Source: Gallionellaceae bacterium (GTDB taxonomy: Bacteria; Pseudomonadota; Gammaproteobacteria; Burkholderiales; Thiobacillaceae). From it: a stretch of 64,000 bases of DNA. Location: contig JAQTLU010000008.1 in assembly GCA_028714735.1 (NCBI GenBank), positions 1 to 64,000 on the forward strand. The letters are read 5' to 3'. The first letter of the stretch is position 1. Every line of letters begins with the position of its first letter. A model generated the notes under the pieces. It was given only the letters and a program-made list of their open reading frames with translations. It made no database searches and was not told the DNA's origin. Shown here piece by piece: positions 1 through 9,259 of the stretch. The translations under genes were made by a program, and so were the position numbers.

Positions 1-929
<929 letters not shown>

Positions 930-930
<1 letters not shown>

Positions 931-1571
931 TGCGGGCCGTCGTCCTCCTCTCCGGGCGCGGCTCCAACATGGAGGCGCTGCTCAGGGCCGATCTGCCGGT
1001 CGAGTTCGCCGCCGTCATCAGCAACCAGCCGGACGCCGAGGGTCTCGCCGTGGCGACCTCGTTGGGTGTGGCGATAGCCGTGGTCGATCATCGCCAGCAT
1101 GACGGCCGCGAGGCCTTCGACACGGCGCTGGCGGCCGAGATCGATCGCCATGCCCCCGACCTGGTGATCCTGGCTGGCTTCATGCGGGTGCTGACGGCCG
1201 ATTTCGTGCGCCATTACCAGGGCCGCATGATCAATATCCACCCCGCCTTGCTGCCCGCCTTCCCGGGCCTGCATACCCATGCCAGGGCGCTTGCGGCCGG
1301 GGTACGGGTGCATGGCTGCACGGTGCACTTCGTCACCCCGGAGGTCGATGTCGGTCCCATCATCGTCCAGGCCGCCGTGCCGGTATTCCAGGACGACGAC
1401 GAGGCCAGCCTGTCCGCCCGTGTGCTGGAGCAGGAACATCGCATCTTCCCGCTCGCCGTGCGCTGGTATGCCGAGGGCAGGCTGGATCTGCGCAAAGACG
1501 CCACGGTGCGCGTCGAAGGCGTAGCGGCTTCGGCAAGCGCGCTGATTTCGCCCCCGCCCGACGCCGGCTGA
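930..1571 (+). CDS. purN: Phosphoribosylglycinamide formyltransferase
   Basis: PurN transfers a formyl group from 10-formyl-THF to GAR, the third step of purine synthesis. The ORF is open further upstream, but the ATG at 930 overlaps the purM stop and gives MRAVVLLSGRGSN, the standard family start; the resulting length of 213 residues fits the family. The phosphate-binding GRGSN is at residues 9-13. The catalytic set is N102 and H104 (in INIHPALLPAFPG) and D140 (in EVDVGPII). It is cotranscribed with purM, and the DUF3108 gene follows after 6 nt. Confidence 0.97.
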
Positions 1572-1577
1572 TTTGCC

Positions 1578-2624
1578 ATGGGGCGCAACCGTGTCCTGTT
1601 ATGGGCTCTGGCGGTGTCCCTGGCGGCTCATCTGTTGTTGCTCGGTTCGGCCGGGGATGTCTTGTTCAAGCCGGTACCGGAACTGGAATTTCCCATCGAG
1701 GCCAATCTTCTGGAGCCGGAAGCGGCGCCGGTCAAGCCGCCGCCGCAGGCCGCTCAACGGCCATCGCCGCCGCCTGCGGTCTTGCCCGACCCTGTCCCGG
1801 TGCCCAGGGCCACGCCAGAACCCGTGCCAGCGGCCGTTGCCGAGCCGGAACCCATGCCGATCAGCACACCGGAGCCGCCTCCGGCCGAGCCGGCACCCAG
1901 CCGTCCGGCCGCGCCGGCCGCGCCGGTATCGCCGCCTGCCCCAAGGGCGCCGGCGCGGCCTGTCGTGCGTTCCTTCTCGAACGATTTGGCCATACGCTAC
2001 AGCGTACAGACCGGCGAGGGCGATTCCGGCTTTGTCGCCGGTCGCGCCACCTATATCTGGCATAGCCAGCAGGGCCGGTATTCGCTGGTCAGTACGCTGG
2101 AGGCGACCGGAATCGCCTCGTTGTTCGTCAGCGGCCGCATCATCCAGGTCAGCGAGGGCGTGATCGATGCCTACGGCTTGCACCCGGACCAGTACTGGCT
2201 GAAGCGGAACGAGCGCAAGCAGGATGTGGCCCGCTTCGACTGGAACCTGAACCAGCTGACCCTGGACGGGCATGGCGGGGTGGCTTTGTCGCCACAGGCC
2301 CAGGACCTGTTGAGCTTGCCTTTCCATCTGGCCATGACAGCAAGCGAAGGCGATCCGGATTTCCAGATGGGGGTGACCAATGGCCGCAAGTTCAACGAGT
2401 TCGGTTTTCGCGTCCTGGGCCGGGAGCGGATTGAACTGAAAGGGCTGCAGTTGGAGACGCTGCACCTGCAGGGCGCCAAGTCTGGCGAAGGGACACTGGA
2501 TGTCTGGCTGGACCTGGCCCGCTCGGGATTGCCGGCACGCATACGCACCCTGGATCGCAAGGGCAAGGTGATGGAACTGCGGCTGGAGGGGGCGGAAAAA
2601 ACCGCCGGGGGTTCAGGCGGTTAG
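1578..2624 (+). CDS. DUF3108 protein with TonB-like membrane anchor and proline-rich linker
   Basis: This is a 348-residue envelope protein of unknown function. Residues about 7-25 form one hydrophobic segment (LWALAVSLAAHLLLLGSAG), followed by a Pro/Ala/Glu-rich linker over roughly residues 45-130. The layout resembles the N-terminus and periplasm-spanning arm of TonB. The rest of the protein matches the DUF3108 pattern: a beta-rich periplasmic domain with YSVQTGEGDSGF and a terminal region reading LARSGLPARIRTLDRKG. It follows purN by 6 nt, an arrangement seen in many betaproteobacteria. It lacks a TonB C-terminal domain, so I do not call it TonB. The last 12 nt overlap a convergent gene. 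Confidence 0.85.
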   Translation: MGRNRVLLWALAVSLAAHLLLLGSAGDVLFKPVPELEFPIEANLLEPEAAPVKPPPQAAQRPSPPPAVLPDPVPVPRATPEPVPAAVAEPEPMPISTPEPPPAEPAPSRPAAPAAPVSPPAPRAPARPVVRSFSNDLAIRYSVQTGEGDSGFVAGRATYIWHSQQGRYSLVSTLEATGIASLFVSGRIIQVSEGVIDAYGLHPDQYWLKRNERKQDVARFDWNLNQLTLDGHGGVALSPQAQDLLSLPFHLAMTASEGDPDFQMGVTNGRKFNEFGFRVLGRERIELKGLQLETLHLQGAKSGEGTLDVWLDLARSGLPARIRTLDRKGKVMELRLEGAEKTAGGSGG

Positions 2625-3014
2625 ACGAAGCAGCTGGCTGCGCTGGCGGGAGTCGTCTTCGACTTCGATCAAGGCCAGTTGACCCTTGGAGGGGACCTGG
2701 TAAATGAGGACGCCCTTCTCGTTGTTGACCTTCATGACCTGACGGGTGCCCTCGTATTCAAAGGCGAAGCCATGCACCTGGGCAACCTCGGTGCTGGGGG
2801 GACTGGGATCTTTCTTGCGCGCGGCTTCCTGAAGGGCTTTCTGCGCCTCTTCCGTAGACAGCCTGGTCTGGTCGGCCGTGGCCTGACCCTTGCTGTCCAG
2901 GACGGCAGCGTAGTCCTGGGTTGCTGCCCCGCCATTGCCACGCCCGCCCGTCTGGGCAGGGTAACTCTGCACTGGCGGGTAGGTGGCGGTGGTGGAGGCG
3001 ACGCTTAGGTCCAT
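2613..3014 (-). CDS. Small FlaG-like protein
   Basis: This protein of 133 residues has a low-complexity N-terminal half (Ser/Thr/Gly/Gln and a charged stretch). Its C-terminal half, from about residue 82, reads FAFEYEGTRQVMKVNNEKG, then VLIYQVPSKGQLALIE. That pattern of a short beta unit with K-V-x-(N/D)-x-x-x-G-x-(L/V)-I-x-Q-(I/V)-P-S is typical of FlaG C-termini, which are linked to flagellar filament length. The FlaG assignment is inference from pattern only; the usual FlaG is flanked by fliC/fliD and no flagellar gene lies here. It is downstream of, and in the same direction as, the 115-aa gene (gap 28 nt). Its 3' end overlaps the DUF3108 gene by 12 nt. Confidence 0.6.
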   Translation of the reverse strand: MDLSVASTTATYPPVQSYPAQTGGRGNGGAATQDYAAVLDSKGQATADQTRLSTEEAQKALQEAARKKDPSPPSTEVAQVHGFAFEYEGTRQVMKVNNEKGVLIYQVPSKGQLALIEVEDDSRQRSQLLRLTA

Positions 3015-3042
3015 GGTCGGGTCCGTTCAGTAATCTCTCTGT

Positions 3043-3390
3043 TCAGATATTCGAGGTGCTGCGATATTGATTGAGTGCCTGGTCGACCGTGCTGGCACCT
3101 TGGGACCGCACCACCTCGGGGGCAGGAGGCGCCTGCTGGGGTTTCGCGGCCGCACTCTCGTTCGTCGGGTTGACCGTATTCCGGCTGTTGTCCTGGCTGT
3201 TTTGCGTGCTCAGGCGCAATGCCTCGCCGCTGAAGCTGACATTGTCGTTCCGTTTCGGTTCGGTGACTGGCGTCGCATCGACCGACTGGTTGTCGCGGTC
3301 GCGCGGACGTGGCGTCCCCTGCTGCTGCTGCGTGGTATAGGCGGCCAGCGCTAGCGACTGGCTGATATTGCTGCTGGTGCTGACTTCCAT
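3043..3390 (-). CDS. Hypothetical Gln/Asn/Ser-rich small protein
   Basis: I do not recognise this 115-residue protein. It is rich in Q, N, S and P, has no signal peptide or membrane segment, and looks largely disordered. The stretch DNVSFSGEALRLS is reminiscent of the polar, helix-poor sequences of small motility-associated proteins. An AAAGGAG ribosome site sits 7-8 nt upstream of the ATG and decides the start. It is followed 28 nt later by the FlaG-like gene, so the two probably form a pair. Upstream on the minus strand a TAAA-N15-GCGGACTT sequence loosely resembles a sigma-28 promoter, but with only about half of the -10 matching. Confidence 0.55.
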   Translation of the reverse strand: MEVSTSSNISQSLALAAYTTQQQQGTPRPRDRDNQSVDATPVTEPKRNDNVSFSGEALRLSTQNSQDNSRNTVNPTNESAAAKPQQAPPAPEVVRSQGASTVDQALNQYRSTSNI

Positions 3391-3527
3391 GGAATCGCTC
3401 CTTTAGCCTGGACTCGATTGTCGCCGGATAACTGATGCACGGCTTCTAAGTCCGCTCGAATGCATTTCATTTTATAGATCAAATGCTTGCGAGTGCAAGC
3501 GAGCGTTTCGGCGGGCGCTGGTGCGGG

Positions 3528-4661
3528 CTAGTCCGATATGCCCAGTTCTCCGCGGCTTGTCTCCGCCAGTGCGATGGCGGCCTCGACGGTCGCGGCAAGG
3601 CAATTGTAGTGTCCCATCTTGCGGCCGGGTCGGGCCTCGGTCTTGCCGTACAGATGCAGTTGCACGCCGGGATGGGCGAGCAACTTGTCCCAGGCCGGTT
3701 GCGGACGCCAGATGTCGCCCAGGATGTTGACCATGACCACCGGTGTGAGCAGGCGGCTGTCGCCCAAGGGCAGCCCGGCCAGGGCGCGGACCTGTTGCTG
3801 GAACTGGTCGGTGGCGCAGGCATCGAGGGTGTAGTGGCCGCTGTTGTGCGGCCGGGGCGCCATTTCGTTGAACACGATGCGGCCGTCGGCGAGGACGAAG
3901 AACTCCACCGCCAGGATGCCGACGTAGTCCAGGCCGGCGGCGATGTGGCCGGCCATGTCGCGCGCCCGGTCGGCCAGTTCTTCCGGCACCCGGGCGGGCA
4001 CGATGCTGACGTCGAGGATGCCGTTGCGATGCCGGTTCTCGGCAACCGGGAAAAAGGCGATCTCGCCCTGGGGGTTGCGGGCCAGCACCACCGAGACTTC
4101 CTGGTTCAGGTCGAGCCGGCCTTCCAGCAGGCAGGGGACGCGGCCGAGATGGTCGAAGGCGGCGACCAGTTCATCCAGGTTGTCGACCCGAACCTGGCCC
4201 TTGCCGTCATAGCCGAGGCGCCGGGTCTTCAGCAGGGCGGGGCCGTCAATCTGGGTCCAGGCGGCGACCAGATAGCCTTCGTCCTCGATATTGGCGAAGG
4301 GCGCGGTGTCGCAGCCGAATTCCTGGGCGCGGGACTTTTCCAGCAGGCGGTCCTGAGCCACCGCGACGGCAGCCGGGGAGGGGGCGACGAAACAGTTCTT
4401 CGCCAGCATCTCCAGGCTTTGCGCCGGGACGTTCTCGAATTCGGTGGTGACGGCCTGGCACAGGTTGGCCATGTGCAGGAGGGCGGCGGCATCGGTATAC
4501 CCCGCCTTGAGATGGATGTCGGCGACTTGGCCGGCCGGTGATTGCGGGTCGGGGTCGAGCACGACGACCTGGTAGCCCATGACGCGGGCGGCCAGGGTGA
4601 ACATGCGGCCGAGCTGGCCGCCGCCGAGTACGCCCAGGGTGGCACCGGGTAATAACATCAT
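3528..4661 (-). CDS. purK: N5-carboxyaminoimidazole ribonucleotide synthase
   Basis: PurK uses ATP and bicarbonate to carboxylate AIR to N5-CAIR, the substrate of PurE. The 377 residues match the family length. The N-terminal nucleotide fold starts [13 protein letters not shown], the ATP-grasp core contains [12 protein letters not shown], and the metal-binding end motif reads [14 protein letters not shown]. The start ATG overlaps the purE stop by 4 nt (ATGA), giving the usual purE-purK order in the minus-strand operon. A weak GCTTGC/GCAAGC hairpin at 3485-3500, downstream of the stop, may contribute to 3'-end formation but has no clear U tract. Confidence 0.97.
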   Translation of the reverse strand: MMLLPGATLGVLGGGQLGRMFTLAARVMGYQVVVLDPDPQSPAGQVADIHLKAGYTDAAALLHMANLCQAVTTEFENVPAQSLEMLAKNCFVAPSPAAVAVAQDRLLEKSRAQEFGCDTAPFANIEDEGYLVAAWTQIDGPALLKTRRLGYDGKGQVRVDNLDELVAAFDHLGRVPCLLEGRLDLNQEVSVVLARNPQGEIAFFPVAENRHRNGILDVSIVPARVPEELADRARDMAGHIAAGLDYVGILAVEFFVLADGRIVFNEMAPRPHNSGHYTLDACATDQFQQQVRALAGLPLGDSRLLTPVVMVNILGDIWRPQPAWDKLLAHPGVQLHLYGKTEARPGRKMGHYNCLAATVEAAIALAETSRGELGISD

Positions 4662-5146
4662 GCCTCCGGGAGCGTCATGGCCAGCACGCTGTCGGTTTGT
4701 TTCTCGCGGAAGGCGACCAGGCGCCCGCGGATGTCCGGGAATTCATTGGCCAGCAGGGCAGCGGCGAACAGGGCCGCGTTGGCGGCGCCGGCTTCGCCGA
4801 TGGCAAAGGTGGCGACCGGGATGCCCTTGGGCATCTGGACGATGGAAAGCAGGGAGTCGATGCCCTTCAGGGCGCGCGACTGCACCGGTACGCCGAGCAC
4901 CGGCAGGTGGGTCTTGGCGGCCACCATGCCGGGCAGGTGGGCGGCCCCGCCGGCCCCGGCGATGATGCACTTGAGGCCGCGGTCGGCGGCGGTCTCGGCG
5001 TATTCGAACAGCAGGTCCGGGGTGCGGTGGGCGGAAACCACCCGCTTCTCGAACGGAATGCCGAGTTGAGTGAGCAGGTCGGCGGCCTGGCGCATGGTTT
5101 CCCAGTCGCTCACGCTGCCCATGATGACGCCTACGAGGGGTGACAT
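4658..5146 (-). CDS. purE: N5-carboxyaminoimidazole ribonucleotide mutase
   Basis: PurE is the class I mutase converting N5-CAIR to CAIR; 162 residues is the normal size. The phosphate-binding [10 protein letters not shown] is at the N-terminus, followed by SAHRTPD with the catalytic histidine, and [11 protein letters not shown]. It lies directly upstream of purK with a 4-nt overlap and 51 nt downstream of corA, and is probably read from the same minus-strand transcript as the phosphomannomutase and corA genes. Confidence 0.97.
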   Translation of the reverse strand: MSPLVGVIMGSVSDWETMRQAADLLTQLGIPFEKRVVSAHRTPDLLFEYAETAADRGLKCIIAGAGGAAHLPGMVAAKTHLPVLGVPVQSRALKGIDSLLSIVQMPKGIPVATFAIGEAGAANAALFAAALLANEFPDIRGRLVAFREKQTDSVLAMTLPEA

Positions 5147-5197
5147 GGCCGGTCCAGATTCATAAAAGCGGCATGATACGTGCGCTGGGGCGCGCCC

Positions 5198-6151
5198 TCA
5201 AATCCAGCCGCGCCGTTTCAGGTGGCGGTAGAGGCCATAACAGGCCGCGCCGGTGCCCAGCAGGACGGCCGGGTAGCCCCAGGGCAGGGCGAGTTCGGGC
5301 ATGACATGGAAGTTCATGCCGTACAGGCTGAACACCAGGGTCGGTACCGCCAGGATGGCGCCCCAGCCGGCCAGCTTCTGCACCGACTCGTTCTGCCTGA
5401 GCGATAGCGTGGCGAGGCTGAAGTGCATGGCGTCGCTGAGCATTTCGCGCATCTGGAACAGGTCGCGGTTCAGTCGCGTCAGGTGGTCCTCGACATCCCG
5501 GTAATAGGCCTTGAGGCCTTTTTCGACGACCTCGGGATGCATGCGGATGAGTTCGTGCACCATGTCGGCCATGGGTTCGAAGGTTTGCGTCAGGAGCAGG
5601 GTTTGCCGTTTGAGGGTATAGATGCGCGGCAGGTTTTCCTCCGCGCGCTCGGTCTCCAGCAGGGCGGATTCATAGCTGTCGTAGCGATCGGCCAGATGGT
5701 CCGCCACCGGCCGATAGGCATCGACGATCTGATCCAGTATGTGGTACAGGCCGGCGCCCGGCGAGGGTTGAAAGCGGCCGGCCTTCAGGTGCTCGAGGGC
5801 GTGGCCGTAGCCTGGGCCAGGCCCGTGATGTACCGCGATGAGGTAGCGCTGGCCCAGAAAGACGTGGGTCTCGCCATATTCGACATCCTTGTTCCACTCC
5901 AGCACGGTGCGCATGGCCAGGAACAGGCTGCCATTGGGGTATTCCTCGATCTTGGGGCGCTGACGGGCCGAAAGGGCGTCTTCAAGGGCCAGTTCGTGCA
6001 GTCCCAGGCTGCGACCGAGCCTTTCCAGCAAACGGTGGTCGCTGCTTTTCAGTTCCAGCCAGATGAATCCGCTCGGCTGGACGAGTTCGGCGTCCAGGCG
6101 GTCGGGCTGGATTTCATGCCAGCCGGCGTCACTGTGTATCCAGCAGTCCAT
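5198..6151 (-). CDS. corA: CorA-family magnesium/cobalt transporter
   Basis: This 317-residue protein has the CorA plan: a long cytosolic domain rich in charged helices (about residues 1-255), then two C-terminal membrane segments. The first of these ends in the signature YGMNF, the GMN selectivity motif. The loop after it reads HVMPELALPWGYP, and the second segment ends in a basic tail (YRHLKRRGWI). It mediates Mg2+ (and Co2+/Ni2+) passage as a homopentamer in the inner membrane. It begins 1 nt after the phosphomannomutase stop, so the two genes are cotranscribed. Whether it is the housekeeping Mg2+ channel or a Zn/Co type cannot be settled from sequence. Confidence 0.93.
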   Translation of the reverse strand: MDCWIHSDAGWHEIQPDRLDAELVQPSGFIWLELKSSDHRLLERLGRSLGLHELALEDALSARQRPKIEEYPNGSLFLAMRTVLEWNKDVEYGETHVFLGQRYLIAVHHGPGPGYGHALEHLKAGRFQPSPGAGLYHILDQIVDAYRPVADHLADRYDSYESALLETERAEENLPRIYTLKRQTLLLTQTFEPMADMVHELIRMHPEVVEKGLKAYYRDVEDHLTRLNRDLFQMREMLSDAMHFSLATLSLRQNESVQKLAGWGAILAVPTLVFSLYGMNFHVMPELALPWGYPAVLLGTGAACYGLYRHLKRRGWI

Positions 6152-6152
6152 A

Positions 6153-7529
6153 TCAGAACGGTAGCACGGCGTCCGGCGCGGCCGCCAGGATGACCCGGCG
6201 GAAGGCGTCCTGGATGCGCGCCAGGGCGGCAGCGTTGTCGGCCTCGAAGCGCAGGACGACGACCGGGGTGGTGTTGGACGGCCGCATCAGGCCGAAGCCG
6301 TCCGGGTATTCGACCCGCAGGCCGTCCAGGGTGATGACCTCGCTGGCGCCCTCGAAGCGGGCGGTCTCCTTCAGTTGCGCAATCAGGCGATGCGGCTCGC
6401 CTTCCGGCATGCGGATGTGCAGTTCGGGGGTGTTCACGCTGTCCGGCAGACCATGCAGGGTGGCGTCGATATCCGTCTGTTTCGACAGGTATTCAAGCAG
6501 GCGGGCGCCGGCATAGAGGCCGTCGTCGAAGCCGTACCAGCGTTCCTTGAAGAAGACGTGGCCGCTCATTTCGCCGGCCAGCAGGGCGCCGGTCTCCTGC
6601 ATGCGTGCCTTGATCAGCGAGTGGCCGGTCTTCCAGAGCATGGGTTCGCCGCCGTGCTTGCGTATCCACGGGTACAGGTTGCGGGTGGATTTGATGTCGA
6701 AGATGATCAGCGCGCCGGGGTTGCGGCTGAGTACATCGGCGGCGTACAGCATCAGTTGCCGGTCCGGGTAGATGATCCGGCCATCCCTGGCGACCACGCC
6801 CAGGCGGTCGCCGTCGCCGTCGAAGGCCAGGCCGATCTCGGCGTCGCCGGCCTGGAGCCGGGCGATCAGGTCGGCCAGGTTGTTCGGCTCGGACGGGTCC
6901 GGGTGGTGGTTGGGGAAATCGCCGTCGACCTCGCAGTACATCTCCTCGACCTGGCAGCCCATGGCCCGGTACAGAGCCGGGGCGTAGGCGCCGGCGACGC
7001 CGTTGCCGGCATCGACGATGATCTTCATCGGCCGGGCCAGCCGGACGTCGCCGGTGATGCGGGCAAGGTAATCGGGAGCGATGTCGTGCTGCCGGTAGGC
7101 GCCGGCGCCCCTGGCCAGCTCGCCGGCCTCGATGCGCCGGCGCAAGGCCTGGATGGCCTCGCCGGACAGAGTTTCCCCGGCCAGCACCATCTTGAGGCCG
7201 TTGTAGTCGGGCGGGTTATGCGAGCCGGTGACCATGACCGCGCAGTCGGTGCCCAGATGGTGGGCGGCGAAGTAGGTCATCGGGGTGGCGACCAGGCCGA
7301 GGTCGACCACGTCGACGCCCGCCGCCTGGATGCCGCGCGCCAGGGCGGCGGCCAGGTCCGGCCCGGACAGGCGGCCGTCGCGGCCGATGGCGATCTCCTT
7401 CTGGCCGCGGGCGAGGGCCTCCGTGCCCAGTGCCTGGCCCACCTGCTCGACGATCCCGGGCGTCAGCGTCCTGCCGACGATGCCGCGGATGTCGTAGGCC
7501 TTGAAGATCTCTGCGGGAAGCTTGGCCAT
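6153..7529 (-). CDS. Phosphomannomutase/phosphoglucomutase
   Basis: This is an alpha-D-phosphohexomutase of the AlgC/ManB type (458 residues) that interconverts hexose 1- and 6-phosphates for exopolysaccharide and LPS sugar supply. The active phosphoserine is S103 in TGSHNPPDYNG, the Mg2+ loop is DGDGDRLGV, the sugar loop is GEMSGHVFF and the C-terminal phosphate loop is RPSNTTPV. The frame is open to 7661, but the upstream 44 codons run through a transcription terminator hairpin. I therefore place the start at 7529 (MAKLPAEIFKAYDIRG, the family N-terminus). It heads the minus-strand cluster with corA, purE and purK. Confidence 0.94.
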   Translation of the reverse strand: MAKLPAEIFKAYDIRGIVGRTLTPGIVEQVGQALGTEALARGQKEIAIGRDGRLSGPDLAAALARGIQAAGVDVVDLGLVATPMTYFAAHHLGTDCAVMVTGSHNPPDYNGLKMVLAGETLSGEAIQALRRRIEAGELARGAGAYRQHDIAPDYLARITGDVRLARPMKIIVDAGNGVAGAYAPALYRAMGCQVEEMYCEVDGDFPNHHPDPSEPNNLADLIARLQAGDAEIGLAFDGDGDRLGVVARDGRIIYPDRQLMLYAADVLSRNPGALIIFDIKSTRNLYPWIRKHGGEPMLWKTGHSLIKARMQETGALLAGEMSGHVFFKERWYGFDDGLYAGARLLEYLSKQTDIDATLHGLPDSVNTPELHIRMPEGEPHRLIAQLKETARFEGASEVITLDGLRVEYPDGFGLMRPSNTTPVVVLRFEADNAAALARIQDAFRRVILAAAPDAVLPF

Positions 7530-7588
7530 GTTCGCCCCTGTGATAACGGGGCCATTATCCGGGCTTTGCCTGCACCCGGCCAGCAGGC

Positions 7589-7653
7589 AAAAAAAAACGG
7601 CACTGGATACCAGTGCCGTGTAGAAAACCGCCGTTGCGGCGGTCAGGGAGGTA
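7589..7653 (-). ncRNA. Candidate small RNA (or attenuated leader) with two hairpins and a rho-independent terminator
   Basis: Read on the minus strand, a sigma-70-like promoter is followed by about 65 nt of RNA. The 5' single-stranded part contains ACCUCCCUGA. Hairpin 1 (7627-7643) has the stem ACCGCC/GGCGGT with a 5-nt loop. A short UUUUCUAC linker leads to hairpin 2 (7597-7619), whose perfect 10-bp stem ACGGCACTGG/CCAGTGCCGT has a 3-nt loop, and then nine U (7589-7597). It is either a free-standing sRNA whose CCUCCC could pair with Shine-Dalgarno sequences, or an attenuated leader of the phosphomannomutase gene starting 60 nt further on. No homology search was possible, so the class is inferred from architecture. 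Confidence 0.65.
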
Positions 7654-7659
7654 GATTCC

Positions 7660-7687
7660 ATTATGCCATAAAAGATATACCTGTCCA
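7660..7687 (-). promoter_or_regulatory. Sigma-70-type promoter for the candidate sRNA / mutase operon
   Basis: On the minus strand, TGGACA (7682-7687) and CATAAT (7660-7665) are separated by 16 nt, close to the TTGACA/TATAAT consensus. Transcription would begin around 7652-7653, immediately before the CCUCCC segment. A GGTATAT run lies in the spacer. Confidence 0.6.
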
Positions 7688-7745
7688 GTAAAACTTATAC
7701 TTTCGATATAGGCCTGATATCGGCATGGTCATTACCCGGGACGGT

Positions 7746-7759
7746 TTGATCAATAACAA
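7746..7759 (+). promoter_or_regulatory. FNR/ANR-type box upstream of hemN
   Basis: TTGATCAATAACAA differs from the FNR consensus TTGAT-N4-ATCAA at one position. It lies 70 nt upstream of the hemN start. Anaerobic activation of hemN by FNR/ANR is established in gamma- and betaproteobacteria. Its centre is about -41 from a start near 7793 and about -52 from the better promoter at 7769-7798. Confidence 0.55.
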
Positions 7760-7768
7760 GGCTTTACC

Positions 7769-7798
7769 TTGCCTAGACCGGATACGCCTGCCTACAAT
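7769..7798 (+). promoter_or_regulatory. Probable hemN promoter
   Basis: TTGCCT (7769-7774) and TACAAT (7793-7798) are spaced by 18 nt, with the expected start near 7805. An alternative weak -10, GATACG at 7781-7786, would place the upstream FNR-like box in the class II activator position. Confidence 0.45.
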
Positions 7799-7828
7799 CG
7801 AGCCAGTCTCTCTTGAAGTGTCCTTAAT

Positions 7829-9199
7829 ATGACCGCTCTTACCACGCTGCTGGAAAAGTACAGCAAGCCAGGCCCGCGCTATACCTCCTATCCCACGGCG
7901 CCCTATTTCCACACCGAGTTCACCGAGGCGGACTGGCGCGCCGAGCTGACCGCCTCGCAGGATCCCGAGCGCGGCCTGTCGCTGTATTTTCACATTCCGT
8001 TCTGCGACACGCTCTGCTACTACTGCGGTTGCAACATGGTCGCCACGGGTGATTACAACAAGGCCTACCAGTACCTGGATTTCCTGGACAAGGAGATGGC
8101 CCAGGTCGCCGCCTTGACCGATTCGTCGCGTCGGGTGAAGCAGCTGCACTTCGGCGGCGGCACGCCGACCTTCCTGCGGCCGCAGGACATCCGCCGCCTG
8201 ATGGGCCTGATCCGCAACCGCTTCACCATCGCCGACGATGCCGAGATGGGCTGTGAGACCGATCCGCGCGAACTGACCCGGGAGCACCTGGTGGCGTTGC
8301 GCGAGACCGGCTTCAACCGTTTGTCCATCGGCGTGCAGGACCTCGACGACCGGGTCCAGAAGTCGGTCAACCGGGTGCAGCCCGAGGGCATGATCAAGGA
8401 GGTCTACGGCTGGGCGCGCGATCTGGGTTTCGCCAGCATCAACATGGACCTGATCGTCGGCCTGCCGCATCAAACCGTGGACAGCTTCGCCCGCACCCTG
8501 GACAAGGTGGTGACCTGGTCGCCCGACCGGCTGGCGGTGTTCGGCTACGCCCATGTGCCCTGGATGAAGAAGCACCAGAAGCTGATCCATGAAAAGGATC
8601 TGCCCAATTTCGCCACCCGGCTGGATCTGCAACAGCTGATCCACGACAAGCTGGGTGCGGCCGGCTATGTCAACATCGGCCTCGATCACTTCGCCAAGGC
8701 CGACGACGAGATCGTCAAGGCCCAGAACAGCAAGACCCTGTGGCGCAATTTCCAGGGCTATACCACGCACAAGGACTGCGACATCTACGCCTTCGGGGTA
8801 TCCAGCATCAGCCAGACGCCGGATACCTATGTGCAGAACGACAAGAATTTGAAGTCCTACCAGGAACGGGTCGCCGAGGGCCACCTGCCGGTCGAGCGCG
8901 GCCTGCGCCTGACCCGCGACGACCAGATCCGCCGTGACGCCATCACCAAGGTCATGTGCGATCTGGAACTGGACAAGGCGAATTTCTCAGCGGCCTGGGG
9001 CATCGACTTCGACAGCTACTTCGCCGACGCATTGGTCGATCTGCAGCCTTTGGCCGAGGATGGCCTGGTGCGCGTCGATGCCCGCTACGTCGCGGTCACC
9101 GAACTGGGCCGCCTGTTCCTGCGCAACATCGCCATGTGCTTCGATGCCTACCTGAAGCTGGCCTCGGAGTCGGGCCCGCGTTATTCGCGCACGGCCTGA
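7829..9199 (+). CDS. hemN: Oxygen-independent coproporphyrinogen III oxidase
   Basis: HemN is a radical-SAM enzyme that decarboxylates coproporphyrinogen III to protoporphyrinogen IX without oxygen, in haem synthesis. The 456 residues match the true HemN length rather than the shorter HemW. The 4Fe-4S-binding cysteines are C59, C63 and C66, with the extra C68 typical of HemN (FCDTLCYYCGC). GGGTPTFL and the GVQDLDDRVQKSVNR segment are also present. It is monocistronic: an FNR-like box lies upstream and a strong bidirectional terminator follows the stop by about 17 nt. Confidence 0.96.
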   Translation: MTALTTLLEKYSKPGPRYTSYPTAPYFHTEFTEADWRAELTASQDPERGLSLYFHIPFCDTLCYYCGCNMVATGDYNKAYQYLDFLDKEMAQVAALTDSSRRVKQLHFGGGTPTFLRPQDIRRLMGLIRNRFTIADDAEMGCETDPRELTREHLVALRETGFNRLSIGVQDLDDRVQKSVNRVQPEGMIKEVYGWARDLGFASINMDLIVGLPHQTVDSFARTLDKVVTWSPDRLAVFGYAHVPWMKKHQKLIHEKDLPNFATRLDLQQLIHDKLGAAGYVNIGLDHFAKADDEIVKAQNSKTLWRNFQGYTTHKDCDIYAFGVSSISQTPDTYVQNDKNLKSYQERVAEGHLPVERGLRLTRDDQIRRDAITKVMCDLELDKANFSAAWGIDFDSYFADALVDLQPLAEDGLVRVDARYVAVTELGRLFLRNIAMCFDAYLKLASESGPRYSRTA

Positions 9200-9216
9200 G
9201 CCTCCGTCAGGCATGG

Positions 9217-9247
9217 AAAAGGGCGCCTTATAGGCGCCCTTTTTTTG
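9217..9247. terminator. Bidirectional rho-independent terminator
   Basis: The palindrome AAAAGGGCGCC-TTATA-GGCGCCCTTTT is flanked by A on the left and a run of T on the right. It can therefore end both hemN (plus strand) and the DUF302 gene (minus strand). Confidence 0.85.
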
Positions 9248-9259
9248 GCAGGAACGGTT

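Noticed and set aside
1578-2624. Calling the DUF3108 protein a TonB
   Set aside because: Only the anchor and the proline-rich arm resemble TonB; the C-terminal TonB domain is absent and the DUF3108 pattern is present.
6153-7661. Longer 502-codon phosphomannomutase starting at 7661
   Set aside because: The extra 44 codons cover a promoter-proximal hairpin pair with nine U and encode a sequence foreign to the family; MAKLPAEIFKAYDIRG at 7529 is the canonical start.
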